From Rhizobium brockwellii (lineage in GTDB: Bacteria; Pseudomonadota; Alphaproteobacteria; Rhizobiales; Rhizobiaceae): a stretch of 64,000 nucleotides of DNA. The DNA is taken from assembly GCF_000769405.2 (NCBI RefSeq), contig NZ_CP053440.1:682001-746000 (forward strand), written 5' to 3'. The notes below the pieces were generated by a model that worked only from the letters and a program-made list of their open reading frames with translations, did not search any database and had not been told where the DNA came from. Both the position numbers and the translations under genes were made by a program. Below are positions 36,010-43,302 of this stretch, piece after piece. Position 1 is the first letter of the stretch, and every line of letters begins with the position of its first letter.

Positions 36010-36290
36010 GTGAAGAGGCGCCCGAGATCGATCGCTTTCTCGCTCTCGTCGCTGCGGCGCAAGGCAGGGATAACAGGCTGACACCCATCCAGGCGGGTCT
36101 CCTTGTCGCGGCGGAATTGGGGGTTGCCCATGACAGCCGCGCCTTTGCGCGCATGCTGGGGATCGCGCATTCTCTCGTGCTCAGGGAGCTCAACGGCCTG
36201 GCGGAACGCGAAGGGGTGCTGCAGATTGTGAAGCGGGATCTAAGGACCATGAGAGTGCACTACACATTGCGGCCGTGGGACGAGGCGTAA
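36006..36290 (+). CDS. Small protein coupled to the YdeP oxidoreductase
   Basis: A 94-residue protein starting at GTG 36006, overlapping the YdeP stop by four bases. It is largely helical and ends in a wing-like pair of strands (GVLQIVKRDLRTMRVHYTL), which suggests a winged-helix fold without a sensor domain. It may be a dedicated regulator or assembly factor for the molybdoenzyme. No family name can be given with confidence. Confidence 0.6.
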   Translation: MSEEAPEIDRFLALVAAAQGRDNRLTPIQAGLLVAAELGVAHDSRAFARMLGIAHSLVLRELNGLAEREGVLQIVKRDLRTMRVHYTLRPWDEA

Positions 36291-36344
36291 ACACCGCTTG
36301 GGTTCGGGGTCGGCCAATCGCCTCTTCACCGGAAGCCACAGCCA

Positions 36345-37343
36345 TTATCGACGCATCACGCGCTTCCTGGTGTCGGAAGGGTATTCTCCGTAGGTGGTTT
36401 TATAGACTGCGGAAAACCGGCCGAAATGAAAGAAGCCCCATTTGAGGCAGATGGCCTTCATGGTCTCCTTGCTCTCGGGATCGAGCAGATCCTGGCGCGC
36501 CGCACGCAGCCGAAGCGTCAGCAGATAGGCGGCGGGAGAGGTTCCCCTGAACGCACGAAAACCGGTCTCGAGCGCCCGGCTGGATACGCCGGCGGCTTCG
36601 GCCACCTTCGGCATGGTGATCGGCTGGTCGATATTGGCGTGCATGAATTCGATCGCCCTGCGGACGTGCCGGGGGGCGATCAGGGCATGGCCGTTCTCCA
36701 GGAAATGCGACAGCCGGTGCGGCACCAGGCGCACCACCAGATCGGCCAGCGCCTGCGTCATATGCGCCATGGCGATCGGCGATTGCAGCAAGGGGCCATC
36801 GTCGCGCATGCCTGAGATGATCGTTTCCGTGAGATTGCCGATCAACCGACCGGCTGGCTTCGACAGATCCAGTTCCGGCAGCAGGTCGAGAGAGCCGCTG
36901 AACGGCATCTCGAATGTCTGGCCGATCGTCTGCAGGATGACAGGCCAGTTGATCAGCAACTCGTCTATGACGTTCGATTGCCCATGCATGATAACGCTAT
37001 TGGGTTCGAAATTGTTATAGAGAAGCAATTTTCCTTGCCCGGCCTCGGCGACGCGGGACCCGTAGGTTACCCCCATGCCGCCGCTGCGTGGCACGACGAT
37101 CGACAGATACTCCGCCGTATCGACGGTCGGCTCGATGTTGAACTGAAACTCCGCCTCGTGATAACCCGTGAGCAGGACGGCCTTGTCGCAGACGGAGAAA
37201 TCCAGTCCCCAATGGAAGTCCCGGGCGCGGCCGACAGGCTCTGCATCAAACGCACCGAAAGCGCCCCCCAGCGTTTCGACCATGTTGTCGAAGGACGAAC
37301 CGCTAAATCGAAATGAGAATGGTGCAGCGCTATTTTCTGTCAT
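36345..37343 (-). CDS. AraC-family transcriptional regulator
   Basis: A 332-residue regulator with an N-terminal AraC-type ligand-binding region like that of OphR/FeaR-like activators (YLSIVVPRSGGMGVTYGSR) and a C-terminal double helix-turn-helix (about 225-325) including ITMPKVAEAAGVSSRALETG and CLKWGFFHFGRFSAVYKTTY. The last hallmark, GF-HFGRFS-YK-YGE-PS, is typical of activators of aromatic catabolism. It converges with the YdeP pair and faces the gene-poor 1.1-kb region. No target is evident nearby. Confidence 0.83.
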   Translation of the reverse strand: MTENSAAPFSFRFSGSSFDNMVETLGGAFGAFDAEPVGRARDFHWGLDFSVCDKAVLLTGYHEAEFQFNIEPTVDTAEYLSIVVPRSGGMGVTYGSRVAEAGQGKLLLYNNFEPNSVIMHGQSNVIDELLINWPVILQTIGQTFEMPFSGSLDLLPELDLSKPAGRLIGNLTETIISGMRDDGPLLQSPIAMAHMTQALADLVVRLVPHRLSHFLENGHALIAPRHVRRAIEFMHANIDQPITMPKVAEAAGVSSRALETGFRAFRGTSPAAYLLTLRLRAARQDLLDPESKETMKAICLKWGFFHFGRFSAVYKTTYGEYPSDTRKRVMRR

Positions 37344-38485
37344 CCTGCTCCCATTGTTCGATGTGGCTGTTTCGACATACCCTTCTCCACCGCTCGCAGG
37401 TGCTGGCGCGACGCGGCGCCGGCGAGAGTGTCGGATTGGTGCACGTACCTCTGCCAGCCTTGCCAGTCGTCATGGATGGTCGTCCTGCGCCGCGGCGCTT
37501 CATCAGAGCCTGTAAACGGCATGGATGAGCGGCCTTGGAGGTATATTAGACGATTGTTGGATAGAGTGCAGCAGCTTACAGCGGAGCAGGTGGATATCCG
37601 CGTGATACCGGCATTGAGATCAGCGGTTTGTGCCAGCTGATGCAGGCCGAATTCGGGCATGGTAAACGTCAGAAAGACCAACCCGTTGAATGCATTAGTT
37701 CCCATCCAGATCAGGAACTGACAGAACCCGCGGCCATTGGCAAGGCGTCACGCTGCCGGCGATGACGACAACCCGCTGATAAAACGATTACGCTGAAGGA
37801 GCGATTTTAGAGCTGTATCCGCTACACCACAGGTTCAACCGCGGCGATCTGGCCAAGATGCGCATCATCTGAAGCTTATGGAGAGCGCCCCATTCGAGAG
37901 CCGCGCAGTCGCCTGCCGAAGGTTCTTAGTGGACCGCTTAAAGATGGCCTTCGGCAGGCAGACAGGCATGCAAGCATACGCACGGGATGGAGTGCGTATG
38001 TACGATCCCTTCCATCCTTTGGGGGTAAAGGATGGACGGGCTAGGCTTTGGGACCGCAAACCATCATGGCCTTGGTCGGGTTTCATCTTACTGTTCCTTA
38101 GCTATGGAGCAATTGTCAGGTCCCGATATTGTCGGCCGATCGGCTTTTCGTGACGCAGTCTGGACTGGTCTTGCGCAAAATGTATAGGTAAGCACTTGCT
38201 TGAAAGCCGGCTGTCTTGCGCAACGAGCTGTGGAAAGTGGATACTTCGGCATGATGCCGCGGGACACGATGCATTCGGTTCTTAGAGCTGAGCAATGATT
38301 TTCTCACTGAAGGCATAAGCGACGGATCGTTTCCAGCACGCCTATGTCGACGTCAAGACTATCGGTTTGCGCGACGCTCGCGGGCATTGTTCTGTCTCCG
38401 GCGGCCGACTTTCCAGCTCCTGAGATGGCGACGTGCTTGATATCGGTGTCGCCAACGAAACGGAGAGACGGCCGCAAGCGCAGCT
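37344..38485. other. Gene-poor interval of 1.1 kb
   Basis: No frame here has convincing family similarity, codon structure and ribosome site together. The minus strand at about 37600-37740 reads FCQFLIWMGTNAFNGLVFLT, a membrane-like stretch that may be a remnant. The only strong signal is the group of three hairpins at 37911-38035. The interval separates the YdeP/AraC block from the betaine cluster and may be a junction of acquired segments. Confidence 0.5.
37911..38035. other. Three consecutive perfect hairpins (possible structured RNA)
   Basis: Hairpin 1 pairs GCCTGCCGAAGG (37911-37922) with 37948-37959. Hairpin 2 pairs CATACGCAC (37975-37983) with 37992-38000. Hairpin 3 pairs CCATCCTTT (38012-38020) with 38027-38035. 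All arms are perfect and the spacing is short. A structured RNA, attenuator or folded end of a mobile element would explain this; no known RNA family is recognised. Confidence 0.5.
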
Positions 38486-39565
38486 TCAGAGTGCGACCGA
38501 GAGGGCGCTGTCGCGTCGGGTAGCCGCCTCCTGCGAGTTTACCATCGCGCCCGCGAGCTGGCGGAAGGTGACAAGCCCCAACGCTTCCCCGGACGGTGAA
38601 ACCACCCTGGCGTCGTCGTGCGCCGCCGATGCCAGGATGCGGACGGCATCTTCGACGGTCGTGCCTGATGCAATCGTCAATCCGCCTGGCGCCGCACCGG
38701 AATGCAAGGATGTCATGACGGCATCGACCTGGATGACCCGGCCTCGATTGACCTCCTTGACGAAGTTGGCGATGTAGGCGTCTGCCGGACGCAGAACGAT
38801 GTCCTGGCTGGTGCCCTGCTGGATGACTTCGCCATCGCGCAGGATCGCAATCTGGTCGCCCAGCCGAAGGGCCTCATCGAGGTCATGGGTGATGAAGACG
38901 ATGGTCTTCTTGATCTCCTTCTGAATGTCGAGAAGGACCGACTGCATATCGGTGCGGATCAAAGGGTCGAGCGCCGAATAGGCCTCGTCCATCAGCAGAA
39001 CCGGCGCATCGTTCGAGAGGGCTCGCGCCAGCCCGACGCGCTGCTGCATGCCGCCCGATAGCTGGTTGGGATATTTGCTCTCGAAGCCCTTCAGGCCGAC
39101 CCGCTCCAGCCACCCCATGGCGACGTCGGCGGCTTTCGAGCGCTCCATGCCCTGCACTTCGAGGCCGAAGATGGTATTGTCGAGAACATTCCGATGCGGC
39201 AGAAGCGCGAACTTCTGAAACACCATTGCCGTCTGGTGCCGACGAAACGCCCGTAATTCGGTCTCGTTCATTTTCACGACATCGACGCCGTCGACCAGCA
39301 CTTCGCCAGCGGTCGGATCAATCAGGCGATTGATGTGGCGGATGAGCGTCGACTTGCCCGAGCCCGAAAGGCCCATGATGACCTGGATGCGGCCCGAGGG
39401 TATCTCGACATTGATATCTTTCAGGCCCAGCACGTGGCCGTGCTTTTCGTTGAGCTCGGTCTTCGACAATCCCTTTTGGACGGCATCGACATGAGCGGCA
39501 GGATTGGGACCGAAGATCTTGTAGAGATGGCGAATCTTGATGCCGCCGAAACGATGATCAGCCAT
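38486..39565 (-). CDS. Betaine/proline ABC transporter ATP-binding protein (ProV/OpuAA type)
   Basis: A 359-residue ATPase of the ProV type. The family-typical N-terminal stretch HLYKIFGPNPAAHVDAVQKG precedes Walker A GLSGSGKST; LSGGMQQRVGLARAL and LLMDEAYSALDPLIR follow, with the switch His in FITHDLDEALR. A single C-terminal CBS-like region (about 285-345) matches the ionic-strength-sensing module of osmoprotectant importers, though here the operon looks catabolic. ATG 39565 overlaps the permease stop. It powers uptake of a quaternary amine such as proline betaine or glycine betaine. Confidence 0.9.
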   Translation of the reverse strand: MADHRFGGIKIRHLYKIFGPNPAAHVDAVQKGLSKTELNEKHGHVLGLKDINVEIPSGRIQVIMGLSGSGKSTLIRHINRLIDPTAGEVLVDGVDVVKMNETELRAFRRHQTAMVFQKFALLPHRNVLDNTIFGLEVQGMERSKAADVAMGWLERVGLKGFESKYPNQLSGGMQQRVGLARALSNDAPVLLMDEAYSALDPLIRTDMQSVLLDIQKEIKKTIVFITHDLDEALRLGDQIAILRDGEVIQQGTSQDIVLRPADAYIANFVKEVNRGRVIQVDAVMTSLHSGAAPGGLTIASGTTVEDAVRILASAAHDDARVVSPSGEALGLVTFRQLAGAMVNSQEAATRRDSALSVAL

Positions 39566-40445
39566 GGACGATCTCCCGATGCTTCTGGAGCCGCTTGCCA
39601 TATGCCTGGCTGACCCGGTCGAAGATGATGGCAATGCCGACGATGGCAAGGCCGTTGAAAATACCCAGGGTGAAGTACTGGTTGGCGATGGCCTTCAGAA
39701 CCGGCTGGCCAAGGCCCTGGACGCCGATCATCGAGGCGACGACCACCATGGCGAGCGCCATCATGATGGTCTGGTTGATGCCGGCCATGATGGTGGGAAG
39801 CGCCAACGGCAGCTGGACCTTGAACAGCTTCTGCGAGCTCGACGTTCCGAACGCATCGGCTGCCTCGAGCACGTCCTTGTCGACCAGGCGGATGCCGAGG
39901 TCGGTCAGCCTTATCATCGGCGGGATGGCGTAGATGACGACGGCGATCAGTCCCGGCACTTTGCCGATGCCGAGCAGCATGACGACAGGGATCAGGTAGA
40001 CGAAGCTCGGCATCGTCTGCATGACGTCGAGGATCGGGTTGATAACGCGCTGCAGCCGGTCGGAACGCGCCATCAATATCCCCATCGGAATGCCGATGGC
40101 GATGGAGAGAACGGTACAGACGAAGATCATCGAGACCGTCCGCATCGTATCGTCCCACATGTCGAAATAGCCGATCAACAGCAGTGTGACGAGACAGCCA
40201 AGGACGATCTTCAGGCTGCGGCTCCCAAACCATGCGATGACAAGGATGATTGCCGTAATGATCGGCCACGGCGTCTGCGTCATGAAGCGGTCGGCGGCGA
40301 TCAGGAAATGCTGCAGCGGCGAGAACAGGCTTTCGATCGCGTCGCCGTAGCTGCGGGTAAATGCGCGAAAACCGTCATCGATCGCCTTCTTCAGATTGCG
40401 AAGGGCATCGTCATCCATATGCGGGAATTTATAAAACCATTCCAT
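39558..40445 (-). CDS. Betaine/proline ABC transporter permease (ProW type)
   Basis: A 295-residue membrane protein with an amphipathic N-terminus, then about six transmembrane segments and the BPD permease motif EAADAFGTSSSQKLFKVQLP followed by LPTIMAGINQTIMMALAMVV. ATG 40445 has AAGGGGAA upstream. The gene sits between the binding protein and ATPase genes of a minus-strand operon. A stem-loop and a RIME element separate it from the binding-protein gene, which often lowers permease expression relative to the binding protein. Confidence 0.9.
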   Translation of the reverse strand: MEWFYKFPHMDDDALRNLKKAIDDGFRAFTRSYGDAIESLFSPLQHFLIAADRFMTQTPWPIITAIILVIAWFGSRSLKIVLGCLVTLLLIGYFDMWDDTMRTVSMIFVCTVLSIAIGIPMGILMARSDRLQRVINPILDVMQTMPSFVYLIPVVMLLGIGKVPGLIAVVIYAIPPMIRLTDLGIRLVDKDVLEAADAFGTSSSQKLFKVQLPLALPTIMAGINQTIMMALAMVVVASMIGVQGLGQPVLKAIANQYFTLGIFNGLAIVGIAIIFDRVSQAYGKRLQKHREIVHG

Positions 40446-40508
40446 TCGGTTCCCCTTTTTCTTCAAAGAGCCGTGGCAGTCTTTTTGATTTTATCGGCAG
40501 CGAGAGGC

Positions 40509-40527
40509 GGTGCGCATTAAGCGCACC
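40509..40527 (-). terminator. Intercistronic stem-loop between binding-protein and permease genes
   Basis: GGTGCGC-ATTAA-GCGCACC forms a perfect hairpin downstream of the binding-protein gene. It lacks a T-run, so partial termination or 3'-end stabilisation is more likely than a full stop. Confidence 0.45.
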
Positions 40528-40542
40528 GCAGTAGTCGGCGTA

Positions 40543-40654
40543 AGCATGATGCCGAAAAGTGTGAGCGGTTTTCGGACGACATCATGCTCTCACTATTTAA
40601 CTTAGAACAGGATTCAGATTTTAGGCCGAACAGGCCTAAAATCATCCTGTTCTA
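40543..40654. repeat. RIME1-like element
   Basis: Two large palindromes: AGCATGATG...CATCATGCT with core GAAAAGTGTGAGCGGTTTTC, and TAGAACAGGAT...ATCCTGTTCTA enclosing TTTTAGGCC/GGCCTAAAA. The same element occurs inverted at 51311-51426. It ends inside the stop codon of the binding-protein gene. It matches the Rhizobium intergenic mosaic element architecture. Confidence 0.82.
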
Positions 40655-41653
40655 GAGAGCCGCTTCGATCTTCGTGGCTGCCTCAGGCGAGACCCACTTG
40701 GTCCAGAGGTCCTTGTTTTCTTTGAGGAAGTGCTTGGCACCGTCCTCGCCGGTCGCCTGGTTGTCGGTCATCCACGCCATCAGCTTGTTGACCGTGTCAT
40801 TGCTCCAGGAGCGCTTCGTCAGGTAGTCCATGACTTCAGGCCCGGCCTTTTCCGAGAAAGGCTTTGCAACGAGGGTGACGATCTTGTCGACCGGCCATGC
40901 ATTCGGCTTCGGATCGGGGCAATCGGCGACGGTGTTGCAGCGCTTCCATTCGGCGGCGTCGTTCGGCACGCCGGCTTCGAGCTTGACCATTTCATACTTG
41001 CCGAGCAGCGCGGTCGGCGCCCAGTAATAACCGGCCCAGCCTTCCTTGCGTTCGTAAGCCTTGGAGATCGAACCATCGAGGCCGGCAGCCGAGCCGGTAT
41101 CGACGAGGGTGAAGCCGGCCTTGTCGGCTTCGAAGGCCTTGTAGAGCTGCGTGGTCACCACGGTGCCGCCCCAGCCCTGCGGACCGTTGTAGATGGCGCC
41201 CTTCTTCGCATCCTCAGGAGCGGGGAAGAGTTCCGGATGCTTCAGCACGTCGCCGATGGTCTTGATATCGGGATGGGCGTCGGCCAGATATTTGGGAATC
41301 CACCAGCCCTGGACGCCGCCATCGGGCAAGGGGGAGCCGACCTGGACGATCCGGCCTTCATCGGTTCCCTTTTTGACGACGTCGGGCAGCAGGTCGATCC
41401 AGGCTTCCGGCGCGATATCCGGCTGGCCCTTTTCGGCCATCGAGGTAATCGTCGGGACGGTATCGCCGACGGTGATTTCCGCTGCGCAGCCATAACCTTC
41501 GTTTAGGATGAACTTGTCGAGGTTGGAGAGAACCTCTGCACTCTGCCAGTTCATGCTGGCGATGGTCACCGTGCCGCATTCGGCGGCGCTGGCGAAAGAC
41601 GCCCCGCCAATCAGGCCGAACGTCAGACATGTCGATGCGAGTAGTTTTTTCAT
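40652..41653 (-). CDS. Betaine-type ABC transporter substrate-binding protein
   Basis: A 333-residue periplasmic protein with a Sec signal peptide (MKKLLAST...ASFASA, cleavage near residue 23). The mature OpuAC/ProX-like fold opens CGTVTIASMNWQSAEVLSNL. Several Trp and Tyr residues (EAWIDLLPD, GWWIPKY, EGWAGYYWAP) could build the aromatic box for a quaternary ammonium. GAGGGAACG precedes the ATG. It is third in the operon tetR-proC-proX-proW-proV. Proline betaine is favoured because a pyrroline-carboxylate reductase homologue and StcD-like demethylase adjoin it. Confidence 0.88.
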   Translation of the reverse strand: MKKLLASTCLTFGLIGGASFASAAECGTVTIASMNWQSAEVLSNLDKFILNEGYGCAAEITVGDTVPTITSMAEKGQPDIAPEAWIDLLPDVVKKGTDEGRIVQVGSPLPDGGVQGWWIPKYLADAHPDIKTIGDVLKHPELFPAPEDAKKGAIYNGPQGWGGTVVTTQLYKAFEADKAGFTLVDTGSAAGLDGSISKAYERKEGWAGYYWAPTALLGKYEMVKLEAGVPNDAAEWKRCNTVADCPDPKPNAWPVDKIVTLVAKPFSEKAGPEVMDYLTKRSWSNDTVNKLMAWMTDNQATGEDGAKHFLKENKDLWTKWVSPEAATKIEAAL

Positions 41654-41720
41654 TCTCGTTCCCTCTGTTTAGCGGCCGGTTTTGCTGAGCGGGGCGCCGC
41701 AGGACCCACTCCAACGGTTG

Positions 41721-42515
41721 TCAGGAAGCGTCTCCCATACTCACCGATTTCTTGAATGCTGCCGATAGTCCCTCCGCAACCGAAGCGTCGAACCCGGCAG
41801 CGCGCATGCCTTCGATGGCCGCCGCAGTGGTGCCGCGATAGCCAAGAAAGGTTTGAACGACATCGTCAGGAGATTCGTCTTGGCGCTCCAACAGGCGGCC
41901 GGCGCCCGTGATCACCGTGTTGACGGCGCGGCGCGCAATCTCCGCCGGCAGGCCATTGGCGACGGCGTCGCGCATCATGGCGGCGGCGAGCAGCGCCGGG
42001 AATGCCGGTCCAGACCCGGAAAGGCCGGTGAGGTAATCGATGTCGCTTTCCCTTGCGACCTCGTCCTCAGATCCGCATGCCTGAAAAATCGCGCGGACGA
42101 GGGCTCGGTCGTCTTCGGTGACATCGCTCGCGCCAATCCACGGCGTATAGGACTTGGCCACTTCGGCGGCGGCATTGGGCAAAGCGCGGACGACGCGATC
42201 GGTGTTGTGGCGCTCGGAAAGTGCGTGCAGGCGGATGCCGGCCATGACTGAGACGACGAGCTTGCCGCCAGCATCGACATCAAGAGCATGCCAGTCATCG
42301 GGACGGACGGAAAGGACGATCACGTCCGAGCGATCGGCAAGCGCCTGATTGTCGGTGGTCAGGAAAGAATTCGGGAAGCGGCGCGGCTGCTCGCTGCGAT
42401 AGGAGAGGGAGAGATTTCGAGGTTCGACCAGGCCGGCATCTAGGATCGAGCCGGCGATTGCTCCGCCAAGCCAGCCGCCGCCGCCAATGATCCCGATCCT
42501 CAAGGAAACGCTCAT
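41721..42515 (-). CDS. Pyrroline-5-carboxylate reductase family protein
   Basis: A 264-residue protein with the ProC layout: Rossmann motif GIIGGGGWLGGAIAG at the N-terminus, VIVLSVRPDDWHALD, the MAGIRLHAL segment, VVRALPNAAAEVAKSY, and the dimer domain with LTGLSGSGPAFPALLAAAM. ATG 42515 is taken because it begins the conserved fold; the upstream extension is short shadow. It lies 10 bases from the TetR gene and upstream of the betaine importer. It could reduce a cyclic imine formed during proline betaine catabolism rather than serve proline biosynthesis. The specific reaction is inference. Confidence 0.83.
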   Translation of the reverse strand: MSVSLRIGIIGGGGWLGGAIAGSILDAGLVEPRNLSLSYRSEQPRRFPNSFLTTDNQALADRSDVIVLSVRPDDWHALDVDAGGKLVVSVMAGIRLHALSERHNTDRVVRALPNAAAEVAKSYTPWIGASDVTEDDRALVRAIFQACGSEDEVARESDIDYLTGLSGSGPAFPALLAAAMMRDAVANGLPAEIARRAVNTVITGAGRLLERQDESPDDVVQTFLGYRGTTAAAIEGMRAAGFDASVAEGLSAAFKKSVSMGDAS

Positions 42516-42525
42516 CCCGCTTTCC

Positions 42526-43155
42526 CTAACCCGGCCTGTAGCCATGCCGCGAGAAGAAGCGATCGAGCTCCCTTTGCTGCGGCACTTCGCCGGTGTAGAT
42601 GGCGATATATTCGGGAATCCGTTTCATGCGGACGGCGAGTTCCTCCCTGGCTTGCATAGAGATGTATCCGATCTGCACGAGGTAAGTTGTTCGCGCTCGG
42701 ACATCTGATGTCGCTTCTGGTAGCCCGAAGCGGATAAACATCCGCTTGAGCGCATCAAGCCGGAGCTGGTCGGCTTGCCGGACCTCGGCGAGAATCTCGT
42801 CGGACTGCAGTGCCCAGCTGCGCACGGCGAATTCGAACCTGGCGTCGAACAGATCATTGTTGAGCCAGCAGTCGAAGACGTTGAGCATCGCCTCGGCAAG
42901 CGATTCCGCGTAGGCTTCGGACTGCTTGACGATGTTGCCGGTGTTTTTATCGCGCCAGCGCGCCACGAGCCCGGCCAGCAGTTCCTCCCGGTCCTTGAAA
43001 AACCAGTAGAAGCTCGTGCGCGAGAGGTTGAGCTTCTTCGCAAGCGGCAGAATTTTCACCGAATCCACGCCGGATTCCAGCAGCGAGTGGTACGCCGCTT
43101 CCAGCCATCCCTCCTGTGAACCGCGCCAGCCAGTGTCGTTCAGAGCCTGATCCAT
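42526..43155 (-). CDS. TetR-family repressor of the betaine genes
   Basis: A 209-residue TetR protein with an N-terminal helix-turn-helix (VDSVKILPLAKKLNLSRTSF, then YWFFKDREELLAGLVARW) and a helical ligand domain. It is the first gene of the minus-strand transport operon and is divergent from the stcD-like operon, with a 147-base intergenic region containing an inverted repeat. It probably controls both directions in response to a betaine or its demethylation product. Confidence 0.85.
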   Translation of the reverse strand: MDQALNDTGWRGSQEGWLEAAYHSLLESGVDSVKILPLAKKLNLSRTSFYWFFKDREELLAGLVARWRDKNTGNIVKQSEAYAESLAEAMLNVFDCWLNNDLFDARFEFAVRSWALQSDEILAEVRQADQLRLDALKRMFIRFGLPEATSDVRARTTYLVQIGYISMQAREELAVRMKRIPEYIAIYTGEVPQQRELDRFFSRHGYRPG

Positions 43156-43195
43156 GGATTATTTCCTATCAAATTGGGAGGCGGCGCACAAGAAA

Positions 43196-43257
43196 AATGT
43201 ACACCAGTGTCGAAAATAGCGACCCAATTGTTTTCAATGTTGACACATATGTACATT
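43196..43257. promoter_or_regulatory. Inverted-repeat operator between tetR and stcD-like genes
   Basis: AATGTACACCAGTGTC (43196-43211) and GACACATATGTACATT (43242-43257) are complementary at 13 of 16 positions. Each contains a TGTACA half-palindrome, and the two are 46 bases apart. Two such boxes in a divergent promoter suit repression of both operons. Confidence 0.5.
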
Positions 43258-43302
43258 GTGCTTAGCGTTTCCTCTGACGTTTTTAATCCGGAACCACGGC
43301 CC

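Noticed and set aside
37340..37705. A 121-codon minus-strand frame with a membrane-like start (MGTNAFNGLVFLTF).
   Set aside because: Only the first about 35 residues look protein-like; the rest is low-quality sequence, so at most a remnant.
37911..38035. Group II intron domain V/VI as an explanation of the three hairpins.
   Set aside because: The domain V consensus with its GAAA loop and AGC triad is absent, and no reverse transcriptase lies nearby.
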